Part shown: positions 41,990-50,083 of the stretch, one piece after another
How the letters are laid out: each line of letters starts with the position of its first letter
How positions within the stretch are numbered: the first letter of the stretch is position 1
Assembly (NCBI GenBank): GCA_964504195.1
Contig: CAZDDI010000001.1
Span: 62,001 to 126,000 of the forward strand
Source: CAZDDI01 sp964504195
GTDB lineage: Bacteria > Chloroflexota > Anaerolineae > B4-G1 > SLSP01
DNA: 64,000 bases
Direction of reading: 5' to 3'
The notes under the pieces: model-generated
What the model was told of the DNA's origin: nothing
Database searches by the model: none
The model's input: only the letters and a program-made list of their open reading frames with translations
Made by a program: the position numbers and the translations under genes

Positions 41990-42300
41990 CGGCGCACCGG
42001 CTCTGCCCCGGCATACCGGCCAGTGGGCTGGCTCGCGGGGCTACCGGAGAGGCCCGACTGGCCGGCCAGGGGACTGGCTTAGGGCCGCGGCGGCAGACCG
42101 GCCAGGTGGCGGAAACTGGCCCCCCGGCTGGTCACGGTCTGGCTGGCAGGCCGGACGCCAGCGGGCAGACTAGCCGGGCGGCCCCAAAGTAAAGAGCCGG
42201 GGCTTAGCAAACCCCGGCTCTTCCAGAACCACACCCATTCCCACCGGCGCCAGACCGTGGCTCCGCCGCCTACCCCGCAGGTAGGCACTGGCCGGCTAAC
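41990..42300. repeat. CTGGC/GCCAG-rich repeat region
   Basis: Most of the 381-bp gap after the 291-aa gene consists of irregular repeats of CCGGCCAG, CTGGCCGG and GGCTGG, in both orientations. No gene is visible here. It could be a site for transfer or replication proteins, or degenerate slippage sequence. It borders the Replic_Relax-like gene cluster. Confidence 0.55.
42193..42221 (+). terminator. GC-rich terminator hairpin
   Basis: AGAGCCGGGG (42193-42202) pairs perfectly with CCCCGGCTCT (42212-42221), with a 9-nt loop. Only TTCC follows, so it may be a weak terminator on the plus strand. Confidence 0.65.
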
Positions 42301-42349
42301 CGGGGGCGAGGTAGGGTCACTATATCACAGAGCGAGGAGGATGGCAAGG

Positions 42350-42871
42350 ATGAAACGATGGTGGCTGGGGCTGCTGGCCCTGGCGGTGCTAGGCGGGCCG
42401 CTGGCGCTGGGCTATTGGGGCAGCCCGTGTGATGATTTCGGAAATCCCATTCTGTTGACGCCGGCGCGGTGGCAAGAACGCCGCTTTTTGCGGGATGCGA
42501 CGGCCTGGACGGCCGATCTCGCGGCGGTGGAAGCGGGGCTGCGCGAGTTGACTGCCAGCCCGCCGCCGCAATCCACCGGCGAGGCATTCCGGCTGGCCGG
42601 GCGCGCGGGGGAAGCGTTGAATCGCCTGGAGCAACTGCTGCCCCCGGAAGCGCCGCCCAACTATGTGTTGCTGGGGCTGAGTATGCGCCAGACCCGCGAT
42701 ACTTACAGCGTCGCCACCGAACTGCTGCTGGCGTTCTATGGCAGTCACGATCCCGCGCAATTGGCCGCCGCGCAAGCCGCACTACTGGATGCAAGCGCGC
42801 TGCGGCAAGACCTGCATCTGGGGCTGACCGGCCTGACCGCGCCGCTGTGCCGGGAGGTGTGGCGTGACTGA
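42350..42871 (+). CDS. Hypothetical exported or anchored protein (173 aa)
   Basis: Of two close ATGs, 42350 (MKRWWLGLLALAVLGG) is preferred because GAGGAGG lies 9 nt upstream. A signal peptide or anchor of about 20 residues is followed by a helical domain (RRFLRDATAWTADLAAVEAGL, EAFRLAGRAGEALNRLEQLL). No family recognised. Its stop overlaps the start of the Replic_Relax-like gene by 8 nt, so the two are coupled. Confidence 0.6.
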   Translation: MKRWWLGLLALAVLGGPLALGYWGSPCDDFGNPILLTPARWQERRFLRDATAWTADLAAVEAGLRELTASPPPQSTGEAFRLAGRAGEALNRLEQLLPPEAPPNYVLLGLSMRQTRDTYSVATELLLAFYGSHDPAQLAAAQAALLDASALRQDLHLGLTGLTAPLCREVWRD

Positions 42872-44165
42872 ACCGGCGGCGGAGGATGTGCGCGCCGGGC
42901 TGTTGCGCGGGCAGGTGGAAGCCTGGCGCACGCGCTACCAGCGGGCGGAGCAGGGCCGCACGGCGGTGGAGCAGGAGTTGCGCCGCTATCTCACAGCCCT
43001 ATTCCCCGGCGTCTACCCGGAAGCGGTGGTCACGCAGCAACCGCTGGTGCAGATCGCCCAAACCCTGTATCCGCAACTGCTCCAGGGCCGCTCCGCGCGC
43101 GACTTGCCGCCGGCCCCGGCAGATGCGGTTGCGCCGGCGGCTCTCCCGGCCCCGGAGCCGGAAGCCAACGCGCCCGCGCCCGCACCCGCGGCAGTGACGC
43201 TCTCCGGCAGCGCGCTGAGCCTGTTGGGCATCCTGGGCAGCCAGGTGGTGGCGGCGGAGGTGGAGCGCGCCTGGGCGGCGCAGTTGGGGCTGGCGCCCGC
43301 CACGTTCAAGAACCATGTGCTGCCCGAATTGCTTCGCGCGCGGCTGGTGCAGGTGCAGACTATTCGCGGCGCGCTGCGCAAGCTGCGCGGCTACGCTTCG
43401 GATGTCAACTATGTGCTGACCCCCGCCGGGCGGCAGCTGTACCGGGAGCAGTTCGGCGCGGAGGCGGTGGATTTTGCGGCGGTGTATGCCGGATATGCTT
43501 CGGCGGCCTGCTGGTGGCTGCATCGGGTCACCAAGGCGCTGCTGTTGGCGGGGAACACGCACCCGGACAATCGCCGGTTCACCTACACGGTCTACGATCC
43601 GGTGGTGGATACGGCGGAGTATCTGGCCGCCGGCTTCCAGAAACGCTACGGCGCGGCGGGCCTGGCAGCGGAACCCGATCTGGTGGTGGTGGTCGCCTCG
43701 CGCACGGGAGGCGAGGGCGCGCACATCGCCATCGAGTGCGAATATGCCAACTACAGCACGCCGCGCCTCAAGGGCAAGGTCAGCAAGACGGTGAAGACTT
43801 ATCGGGAGGCGGGCTTCCAGGGCGTGTACTACATCGCGCCCAACAGCCAGGCGCTGGGGTTGATCCACGATGCGTTGGGGCGCTGTCTGGCAGATTGGCG
43901 CGAGGGGTTGCAGACCGGAGAACGCGCGCGCATCTGCTGGTGGCCGGATCGGGCGTTCTTCGCCACGTTTTCGCTGTTGCAACTCAAGGATGCCTGGTTG
44001 CCCACGGCGCGGCTGATCGAGTTGCACGCTTTCAATCAGGAGGCCGGGATGCCGGCGGACGATTGGCCCGCGGGGGCCGCGCGGCCTGAAAAACAGCACC
44101 GGTATCGCTGGCCCAAGGCTCTGCGGCCAGCGGCGCGCGCCGGTGGGGAGGGTGAAGATGACTGA
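42864..44165 (+). CDS. Replic_Relax-like protein (winged helix plus nuclease-like domain)
   Basis: This 433-residue protein starts at GTG 42864. A coiled N-terminus (1-60) and Ala/Pro linker are followed by a winged helix (about 110-185: ATFKNHVLPELLRARLVQVQ, NYVLTPAGRQLY), then an alpha/beta domain with AAEPDLVVVVASR, AHIAIECEYANYS and KVSKTVKTYREAGFQGVYYI. The Pro-Asp and Glu-x-Glu/Lys spacing resembles PD-(D/E)XK/Replic_Relax proteins, linked to plasmid replication or mobilisation in Gram-positive elements. Assignment is by pattern. It overlaps the next membrane-protein gene by 8 nt. Confidence 0.65.
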   Translation: MTEPAAEDVRAGLLRGQVEAWRTRYQRAEQGRTAVEQELRRYLTALFPGVYPEAVVTQQPLVQIAQTLYPQLLQGRSARDLPPAPADAVAPAALPAPEPEANAPAPAPAAVTLSGSALSLLGILGSQVVAAEVERAWAAQLGLAPATFKNHVLPELLRARLVQVQTIRGALRKLRGYASDVNYVLTPAGRQLYREQFGAEAVDFAAVYAGYASAACWWLHRVTKALLLAGNTHPDNRRFTYTVYDPVVDTAEYLAAGFQKRYGAAGLAAEPDLVVVVASRTGGEGAHIAIECEYANYSTPRLKGKVSKTVKTYREAGFQGVYYIAPNSQALGLIHDALGRCLADWREGLQTGERARICWWPDRAFFATFSLLQLKDAWLPTARLIELHAFNQEAGMPADDWPAGAARPEKQHRYRWPKALRPAARAGGEGEDD

Positions 44166-44394
44166 GGAACTACTGTTACGCGGATTGCACTTGTGGCTCA
44201 ACGGCTGGGCCTGGCTGGGCGCCGGGCTGGTGTGGGCCGGGCCGTTCGCGCTGCTGGCGGGCGGCTTTGGTCTGTGGCTGCTCACGCAGCCGTTGCCCGT
44301 GTGGCGCGGCGGCGCGCGGATCAGCCATCCCGTGCGGTTGCGAGAGAAGCAGCAGGAGCAGGAGCCGGAAGCGCCGCGCTATCAGGTGCGATGA
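44158..44394 (+). CDS. Small membrane protein (78 aa)
   Basis: The start at ATG 44158 overlaps the upstream stop by 8 nt. MTEELLLRGLHLWLN is followed by a hydrophobic segment of about 35 residues (WAWLGAGLVWAGPFALLAGG and on), one or two membrane helices, and a basic cytoplasmic tail (HPVRLREKQQEQEPEAPRY). No family recognised. It is the last gene of this operon segment. Confidence 0.55.
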   Translation: MTEELLLRGLHLWLNGWAWLGAGLVWAGPFALLAGGFGLWLLTQPLPVWRGGARISHPVRLREKQQEQEPEAPRYQVR

Positions 44395-44422
44395 GGATTA
44401 TGCGCGGCGGTCAAATTCATGC

Positions 44423-44428
44423 TATAAT
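44423..44428 (+). promoter_or_regulatory. Possible -10 element
   Basis: A perfect TATAAT in a locally AT-rich tract; no convincing -35 at 16-18 nt. It could start the toxin-antitoxin transcript. Weak evidence. Confidence 0.35.
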
Positions 44429-44569
44429 TGGGGTAAGTGAATTTCAGGGGCATTGCGGATTAACCGGCGATGCGTCAGCGGTTGGCGGGAATTTCACACC
44501 AAGAGCGCCAAGCGTTTTTAATCTTCTTTGCGTTTTTGCGTAAGACTCAGTAAATCATGATTCAGGCTC

Positions 44570-44616
44570 GTAGTGCCGGCTTCAGCCGTTCGGAGAACCG
44601 CTAAAGCGGTCACTAC
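44570..44616. repeat. REP-like palindrome
   Basis: GTAGTGCCGGCTTCAGC and GCTAAAGCGGTCACTAC are imperfect inverted copies (about 14 of 17). This class of intergenic palindrome is frequent in Chloroflexi genomes. It lies just before the antitoxin-like gene. Confidence 0.65.
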
Positions 44617-44640
44617 CAGCAGAAAGGGGAGTGCATAGAG

Positions 44641-44982
44641 ATGTCAGCGATGAGTACCCAGTTGGTGACGATGGTGGAGCCTTTTGTGCGGCGCGGGCTA
44701 TTTGCCAGTCCCGAGCAGGCCGTGGCCGAAATGACGCGCGCCTATGTGTTGCGCCAGATTGAAACTTACCGCGCCATCAGCGAAGCCTTGCAAGCCAAGT
44801 ATGGCATGACTTACGAGCAATTCGAAGCCTACCTGCAAGCGCGCTCTGCCACCCTGGCGGCTGTGCCTAACCCGGCGCTAAACCAGGCCGTGATGGCGGA
44901 GGAAGAGGATGCGTTCGATTGGAAGATCGCGCGGGAGATGCTGGCGAGCTGGCTGGGCTTGCGCGCTGAGGCGGGGGCGTGA
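44641..44982 (+). CDS. Putative antitoxin partner of TumE-like toxin
   Basis: This 113-residue helical protein (MVEPFVRRGLFASPEQAVAEM, then YVLRQIETYRAISEALQAKYG) has the look of a small ribbon-helix-helix or coiled antitoxin-type protein, with an acidic middle (AEEEDAFDWKIA). The ATG at 44641 has GGGGAG 11 nt upstream; ATG 44650 is an alternative. Its stop overlaps the next start (GTGA), the typical order and coupling of a toxin-antitoxin pair. The partner is DUF6516-like. Confidence 0.65.
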   Translation: MSAMSTQLVTMVEPFVRRGLFASPEQAVAEMTRAYVLRQIETYRAISEALQAKYGMTYEQFEAYLQARSATLAAVPNPALNQAVMAEEEDAFDWKIAREMLASWLGLRAEAGA

Positions 44983-45350
44983 ACTCACTGGCTGACCTGC
45001 TTAATCTGGTGCTGACTACCCTGCAAAGCTTGCCGGCCTGCCGCGCCGTGCGGGTGCTGGAAACCCACCAGTTTTCACAGCAGCAAGTCGCGCTCAAAGT
45101 GCGTGCGGAACTGGCGCATGGTGGTATGTTGCAAGTGCGCCTGTATCGTAACGGTGCCCATACCGATTATGCTTATCATTTCCTGAGCGGGGATCAAGTC
45201 CTGCGTTGGGATAACAAAGAGCACTTCCCAGGCATATCCTCCCATCCGCACCACTTCCACACGGCCGCTGGCAGCGTGGAAGTTTCCCCACTCACCGGCG
45301 ATCCGGTGCATGATTTGCCCCTGGTTCTCGATTACCTGATGGCCTTGTGA
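44979..45350 (+). CDS. DUF6516/TumE-like toxin
   Basis: This 123-residue protein starts at GTG 44979. The segment VLRWDNKEHFPGISSHPHHFHT carries the W-D-N and His-cluster pattern I recall for DUF6516/TumE toxins, and LQVRLYRNGAHTDYAYHFL precedes it. TumE-type proteins are the toxic partner of two-gene modules that stabilise mobile elements. The upstream gene is the candidate antitoxin. A strong bidirectional hairpin follows the stop. Confidence 0.75.
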   Translation: MNSLADLLNLVLTTLQSLPACRAVRVLETHQFSQQQVALKVRAELAHGGMLQVRLYRNGAHTDYAYHFLSGDQVLRWDNKEHFPGISSHPHHFHTAAGSVEVSPLTGDPVHDLPLVLDYLMAL

Positions 45351-45390
45351 GGCGTTGGGGTTGGTTATTGGCTCTTGAGGTTGAGAAAAA

Positions 45391-45418
45391 GCCCCCCAGC
45401 AGGTCACTGCTGGGGGGT
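45391..45418. terminator. Bidirectional terminator
   Basis: CCCCCCAGCAG (45392-45402) pairs with CTGCTGGGGGG (45407-45417) around a 4-nt loop. On the minus strand TTTTTC follows; on the plus strand a weaker TTGCTGTATTTT. It separates the backbone operon from the minus-strand cassette region; it is one of only two features I see in the 310-bp gap at 45351-45660. Confidence 0.85.
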
Positions 45419-45620
45419 TGCTGTATTTTGAGTCTGGTAGCGGACAGGGAGAATCGGGGCTACGTCTTTTGTCAGAAATCTCTTGCTATGTATGAGTTTA
45501 CCTAATGGTTGGTGTGAACCGCGCCTACCCGCCTCTGCTGTCAAGGCTAGCCTGACTAACCGACACCACCGTGACCAGAGTCACACTCGTTAAAGCGCAA
45601 GGGTGGGCGTCGGCTCCACA

Positions 45621-45641
45621 CAGTGTTGGGCCGCAACACTG
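45621..45641. terminator. Hairpin after the 257-aa minus-strand gene
   Basis: CAGTGTTG and CAACACTG form an 8-bp perfect stem with a 5-nt loop, 20 nt past the stop of the minus-strand gene. The surrounding stretch may be a degenerate attC site but I cannot define one. Confidence 0.45.
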
Positions 45642-45660
45642 CACGCCGAAGGCTATCGAC

Positions 45661-46434
45661 TTATTCAAATGCTCTAGGAAAGTGCAGTTCGAGCTTGAGC
45701 AAGTCCTCCTCGGGTATTTCCTTTAGGCCCATTACTTCATAACAGAACTTGCCCACTCTTGATAAGCCAATAACCCACAGACCCACGCCAGTCTCATTGT
45801 AACTCCTGACAGAATCAGGGCTGTGATCGCGTGCAAGCATATAGTCTATTTGCTCGTACTCCATCTGAAAAGCTGGATCTCCGTCGTTAGGTCCCCAAGA
45901 CACACCTTTGTTCTTTGCTCGTTCTATGAGCGTAATGACACATAACTGCCTGTAGGTTAGTTCCTGGCACTTCTGTAAAAGCCAATTCGCTCCGGCGACA
46001 TTCACTTCCGGCATGAATGCCACGTTGGCGTAGATATTACCAATGAGTTTGAGTTTCTTTTCCTCATGCTCATTCTTGCATCTAAGCAGAGCACCCTCAA
46101 GTATCTCATCACTCGCTGATCTGCCAGTCACATCGCGCTCAAAAAAACCGTCTTCTCGAGGTATACGCCCTTCCTTAAGGTATTTGATGATTTTATTGTA
46201 GGCGAAGACAAGGCCTGCGCCCGCTTTGATTTTCTCTCTTCGGGAGAGATCCCGAAGAGCAAAGTCAGCCGCGATTTCCAACCCCTTGGTCAAGATCGGT
46301 CCTACGACTGCGCCGCCAACAGCACCGATTGGTCCGGCAATGACAAATCCTATAGTGCCGCCAGTAACAGCACCAGCGATTTCCGCGCCAAATGTGACTA
46401 ACTCCTTCGTTTTTTCAGTTTTAGTCTCACCCAT
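45661..46434 (-). CDS. Hypothetical protein with glycine-rich N-terminal helices
   Basis: This 257-residue protein begins with a short charged lead and a Gly-rich hydrophobic stretch (GAEIAGAVTGGTIGFVIAGPIGAVGGAVVGP, given here only as a region at 16-46) that could insert in membranes. A soluble helical domain follows (DEILEGALLRCKNEHEEKKL, LTYRQLCVITLIERAKNKG). No family recognised. It is the first of three AT-rich minus-strand genes separated by attC-like sites, so it is probably a gene-cassette cargo. Toxin or defence function is possible but unproven. Confidence 0.6.
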   Translation of the reverse strand: MGETKTEKTKELVTFGAEIAGAVTGGTIGFVIAGPIGAVGGAVVGPILTKGLEIAADFALRDLSRREKIKAGAGLVFAYNKIIKYLKEGRIPREDGFFERDVTGRSASDEILEGALLRCKNEHEEKKLKLIGNIYANVAFMPEVNVAGANWLLQKCQELTYRQLCVITLIERAKNKGVSWGPNDGDPAFQMEYEQIDYMLARDHSPDSVRSYNETGVGLWVIGLSRVGKFCYEVMGLKEIPEEDLLKLELHFPRAFE

Positions 46435-46464
46435 GGTCTACTCCAGTACTGATTACAGTATGTA

Positions 46465-46599
46465 GCCCAACCGGTCCGCGCATAACCCGCACCCGCGCCA
46501 CGACGAAGCAATCAACCTCACAAAAAATCTACTATGGGTGCGATTTACCCCCCGCTACCAGCCATGTAAGCGGCTTCGGCTGTATGCGCTTGTTAGGCA
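46465..46599 (-). repeat. attC-like site 1
   Basis: On the minus strand the 135-bp site opens with GCCTAAC and ends with GTTGGGC, matching the RYYYAAC and GTTRRRY ends of integron attC sites. Inner GCGCATA and TATGCGC are inverted copies. It lies 5 nt beyond the stop of the minus-strand 563-aa gene, as an attC should. Confidence 0.7.
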
Positions 46600-46604
46600 A
46601 ATCA

Positions 46605-48296
46605 CTAAAAACTTAAAATCTGTGAAAAATTCTCAATGCTGCCTGGGAGGTATACACGAAGATAATCCTCAGCCTGCCCTTGGATGTCTGTAGCCTCCCA
46701 TTGAAGTCTATATTCACCAAAATTTGCTTCAACGGGCTTGTATACGAAGTGCGTCTTGTTTTGCGGAAGCCACACCAAGGAGCAAAGCCAATCATGGAAA
46801 ACGTGCAAGTTTGCACACTTTTGAATCCCCTCAATAAAGACATATTGCGGCACTATTGGTATATCCACAGTTGGAGATAGAACACCCGAATACCCATCTA
46901 CAATAACAACACCTACAACCGCCCAATCTGATTTGTCTATTTCTCGACTACTTACACCTAGAAGCTCAAGTGTTTCCAAAGAATTCTTTTGGACAGCCAA
47001 CACTTTGGGCTTCAATTGTTGCACTTTTTTGATACATTCTTTTTTCTTGATAATATGTTCCCTTGGATCGCCCGGTGGCAGAAACCACCGCAATTCTCCT
47101 ACCAGAATAGTGTGAACCATAGGATCAGCTATAATCAAATCAACCTCACCGGCTTGTCCTTGAAAAGGAATGAAAGTATTGGTCTTGTGAAATGGAAACC
47201 TCTTTCCTATAGTTTGTATTAGCGTTTGTGTCATTCCTTCTTCAAAGCTCTTGCTTTGCAAATCAAATGATGGCTTATCCACCCTTGCGTGGAGAACTAA
47301 AAGATTCCTTTCGTAAGCACTAGAAATAGTATTCATTGCCGGTATAGCAAAAACCCTTTCTGCCACAGGTATAAGTGGCTGTAACACTGGATCTGGAGTG
47401 TCCACAGCAATACCCAGTTCTAAAAATTGAATAATATTCTCCACCGTACTTGTTTTCAAATCGGATAGAATTGCCATCTCACGAACAAACTGCCTTTGGC
47501 CAATAACTGGACAAAGACTTGCCACTCCCAATCCTTTAACTGACAGATGCAGAGAACCAAAATGTACCATCAACAAATGGTACATACACCAAGCTTGCAA
47601 TGCTTTCATAAACTGCCGTGACTCTTGCAGTGTAGCCCAAGGAAATCCCCATTCTTTTGGTACTAATTGGGGAGGCGAAGATAACTCATCCATTAAACTT
47701 TTAATGATTGGGGAATTAAACCTATATTTTACTGTAAGCCCTCTCCTACATATATCATAAACAGCTTGCTTGACACCGTCCGGCCATAGACTTGGATTCA
47801 AGAACCAAAGTATAAACTGAGCAAGATACGTTAGACTGGTTTCATTATTACTCCGCGATGACATAAAAACATGTAATGCCCAATATGCTCTTTCGTACTC
47901 ATCAAACTCAAATTCAAGTAGCTTTTTACTAGAATCAAACGTACACTTTGTGTGATTACCACTGTGATAATTGCTAAATGCTGCGACGGCCAAAGAATAA
48001 TCAAAAGATGCTTCCATAAACTCACACGCTTTTCTAAAAATTTCATCATCCACCTTTGGTTTCCAACTATCCGGAAGTGACTTTGACTCTAATCTATTTA
48101 GAATGGCATTCAAAGCATGTTTTAAAGTATAACCCTGTCTATCTACAAAAAACTGCGTATGATTTATCTCAGTGATGAGCTCCTCTTGTCCAATAGAAGA
48201 ACTTCGTAAGTATTCAAGACGCAGGCGTATACTGTCTTCAACGACAGTGCATAGATGCCATATCGCTAATGCTTGATTGTCAATAGGTAATGGCAC
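46605..48296 (-). CDS. Cassette-borne protein with candidate PD-(D/E)XK nuclease domain
   Basis: This 563-residue AT-rich gene ends 5 nt before an attC-like site, as in a cassette. The first 350 residues are helical and unrecognised. The C-terminal part holds GQAGEVDLIIADP followed by HTILVGELRWFLPP, the Asp and Glu-x-(K/R) pattern of PD-(D/E)XK nucleases, and a downstream ECIKKVQQLKPKVLAV. It could be a restriction-type effector. The substitution of Arg for the common Lys makes activity uncertain. Operon structure: alone on its transcript. Confidence 0.65.
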   Translation of the reverse strand: MPLPIDNQALAIWHLCTVVEDSIRLRLEYLRSSSIGQEELITEINHTQFFVDRQGYTLKHALNAILNRLESKSLPDSWKPKVDDEIFRKACEFMEASFDYSLAVAAFSNYHSGNHTKCTFDSSKKLLEFEFDEYERAYWALHVFMSSRSNNETSLTYLAQFILWFLNPSLWPDGVKQAVYDICRRGLTVKYRFNSPIIKSLMDELSSPPQLVPKEWGFPWATLQESRQFMKALQAWCMYHLLMVHFGSLHLSVKGLGVASLCPVIGQRQFVREMAILSDLKTSTVENIIQFLELGIAVDTPDPVLQPLIPVAERVFAIPAMNTISSAYERNLLVLHARVDKPSFDLQSKSFEEGMTQTLIQTIGKRFPFHKTNTFIPFQGQAGEVDLIIADPMVHTILVGELRWFLPPGDPREHIIKKKECIKKVQQLKPKVLAVQKNSLETLELLGVSSREIDKSDWAVVGVVIVDGYSGVLSPTVDIPIVPQYVFIEGIQKCANLHVFHDWLCSLVWLPQNKTHFVYKPVEANFGEYRLQWEATDIQGQAEDYLRVYLPGSIENFSQILSF

Positions 48297-48348
48297 ACTC
48301 TCAAAATACCTATCGATTTTACTCTCTATTATCCCAACTTGTTTTTTT

Positions 48349-48500
48349 CTACAGTGGCAATATTGGCTAGACAGACGCTAGAAGTGACTTGCAAGAGGCT
48401 GATTAGCGCAGCGGTTTTTCCATTCTGCCTCTAAATCCCCTTCCCCACGACGTGGAGAAGAGGGCAGGGGGATGGGGTCTAGTTTGTTTTGCCACCGTAG
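48349..48500. mobile_element. Miniature inverted-repeat element (MITE-like)
   Basis: CTACAGTGGCAA (48349-48360) and TTGCCACCGTAG (48489-48500) are inverted copies with one mismatch; similarity extends inwards to CTAGAC. T tracts flank both ends. The interior carries a CCCCTTCCCC/GGGGATGGGG REP-like stretch and no gene. It fills much of the 362-bp gap 48297-48658. Confidence 0.6.
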
Positions 48501-48534
48501 TTTTTTTTCAAGCATAAACCCTCGTTAAAGAATT

Positions 48535-48664
48535 GCCTAACGATCAGCATAAGCCGCCGCGCCGACTGGTGGAAAACCCCTTTGCCAACAGACACGCCCC
48601 AAAGCGCGTTTCCCCGCCGCCAGCACGCGCCAAAGGCGCGGTCGGTCTTGATGCAATGTTAGCC
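48535..48664 (-). repeat. attC-like site 2
   Basis: This 130-bp site runs from GCCTAAC (48535) to GTTAGCC (48658) on the plus strand; read on the minus strand, the recombining end is GTTAGGC. Inner GCATAAGCCGCCGCGCC and its near-complement GGCGCGGTCGGTCTTGATGC pair. The stop codon of the 308-aa gene lies inside the first core box, a hallmark of gene cassettes. Confidence 0.75.
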
Positions 48665-49585
48665 CGCCTCTGGGAAAAATTGAGTTGAATCACCATCATC
48701 AAATACAGATTTGTTTAACGGTTTCACCACTTGCAAATAAGGGTTATGAATCACCCAAAAGCGCGGAGTATTTATTTGTTGCCAATCTAATATAGCAATA
48801 GCACTCAGACTCGGGTGTTTTTTCAAAGACCGCTGAATTGTACACCAAAGTTGATCTTCCATAAACGCTAGTCCACTGAAAGCAACTTGCTCTGACTTAA
48901 CTGTGGTATATGTCTGGCTTGCAAAGGTCAATATTATTAAACGTGCTGCATTAGGGTAAGATTCGCTTGATTTTTGTAATTGTTTTTGAGCCTTTTTGAT
49001 AACATCTTCTATCCGTGAAGCATTCAAATCACCATACCAATGCACTGTAACTTCTAACTCATTGTTTTGAGTTCGGTAAAGAAAAAGTTGAATATCTGCT
49101 CCAGAGGTATCATCAGACACAGCAGATCGAAATGAATACGAAGCGTAAAAATACTGAAAGGCATTTGCTTTACCTACACTCCATCCGTGCGGGATATTGC
49201 CAGCATCAATATTGAGAAGAGAATGCTTTAACCATTTCAAGAATTTATTCAAATCCTCTTGCGGTGGCACATAACAATCATCACTATCAATTCTTAGCCT
49301 ATATGAAAGCCCTTGAAATTTCTGCACCGACTGAATATAACTCTTGACCCGATCTCTTAGTTTCTTTTTAAAGTCATCACCCGTACTTTTACCTCGTTTT
49401 ACAGAAGTGATTGTTTTTACTTCACACAAGAACTCATCTGAATCAGAATGAATAAACCATTCACAAGCCTGTTCGGGATTTGCTCCTCTTTCTTTGTCAT
49501 CTAATCGCCGGATAGTGAACCCTCTTGATTCCCAATACTTTTGTATCAAGCATTCTTCTTGGATACTTATAGGAATATCTGTCAT
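48659..49585 (-). CDS. Cassette-borne protein with candidate PD-(D/E)XK motif
   Basis: The start is set at ATG 49583-49585 (MTDIPISIQEECLIQKYW), giving 308 residues; the longer reading includes attC-like DNA. Near the N-terminus ACEWFIHSDSDEFLCEVKTI shows the E-x-K pair of PD-(D/E)XK nucleases. The middle (YRLRIDSDDCYVPPQEDL) and C-terminus are unrecognised. The stop TAA is inside attC-like site 2. Strong AT-rich composition sets it apart from the backbone. A role in defence is plausible by analogy with many cassette cargoes. Confidence 0.6.
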   Translation of the reverse strand: MTDIPISIQEECLIQKYWESRGFTIRRLDDKERGANPEQACEWFIHSDSDEFLCEVKTITSVKRGKSTGDDFKKKLRDRVKSYIQSVQKFQGLSYRLRIDSDDCYVPPQEDLNKFLKWLKHSLLNIDAGNIPHGWSVGKANAFQYFYASYSFRSAVSDDTSGADIQLFLYRTQNNELEVTVHWYGDLNASRIEDVIKKAQKQLQKSSESYPNAARLIILTFASQTYTTVKSEQVAFSGLAFMEDQLWCTIQRSLKKHPSLSAIAILDWQQINTPRFWVIHNPYLQVVKPLNKSVFDDGDSTQFFPEAG

Positions 49586-49642
49586 ATCAGTATTGCCTTT
49601 TTTATGCTTTTGGAATATGCAGTAAAATGTGAGACTAAAGCG

Positions 49643-49758
49643 GGCTAACGATAAGCATAAGCCGCCGCGCCGACTGCGGGGAAAGCCCCTCTGCCAGCAG
49701 GTACGCCTCAAAGCGCGTTTCCCCGCCGCCAGCACGCGCCAAAGGCGCGGTCGGTCTT
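49643..49758 (-). repeat. attC-like site 3 (right part altered)
   Basis: From GGCTAAC (49643) through GCATAAGCCGCCGCGCCGAC to GGCGCGGTCGGTCTTG this site is highly similar to attC-like site 2, so the 308-aa gene lies between two direct copies. The expected end box is missing; instead a perfect 16-bp palindrome begins at 49759. Confidence 0.65.
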
Positions 49759-49800
49759 GTTATGGTCGGCGGGGCGGTCGCCCACCCCGCCGACCATAAC
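49759..49800. repeat. Perfect 16-bp palindrome at cassette array border
   Basis: GTTATGGTCGGCGGGG (49759-49774) and CCCCGCCGACCATAAC (49785-49800) are exact inverted copies with a 10-nt loop. It abuts the third attC-like site. Beyond it, 49801-50083 is AT-rich with no gene I can support. Confidence 0.8.
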
Positions 49801-50083
49801 AGACCGAATCTTTCAGCCTAACCACTCTCACAGCGGAAAATCCCGCTGCTTTCCGTATAAGCTCTGCTAACGCGCCCTTACACGGGACTTTTCTGTTTAG
49901 AGAACTTCTAAATCAAAAAAAATCAAAAGCATCCCAACGTCCTTTTTAGGGCATAAACCGTTCAAAACAAGCCGAAAATACAATCTTTTCCCTACTCTGG
50001 GGAGCTAATCACAAAAAGCATCAGAATCAGGTAACTTCAATATCAGTATAGAATACCTCCCCCCAAAGTCAAGAATTTTGCCC

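Noticed and set aside
45425..45480. tRNA-like fragment (TGGTAGCGGACAGGG)
   Set aside because: It looks like a tRNA 3' part on the minus strand, but the T-loop and acceptor complement are missing, so no cloverleaf can be drawn.
45560..45661. A fourth attC site after the 257-aa gene
   Set aside because: GCCCAAC and a complementary arm can be found, but spacing between core box and inner arms does not fit an attC and no GTTRRRY end is present.
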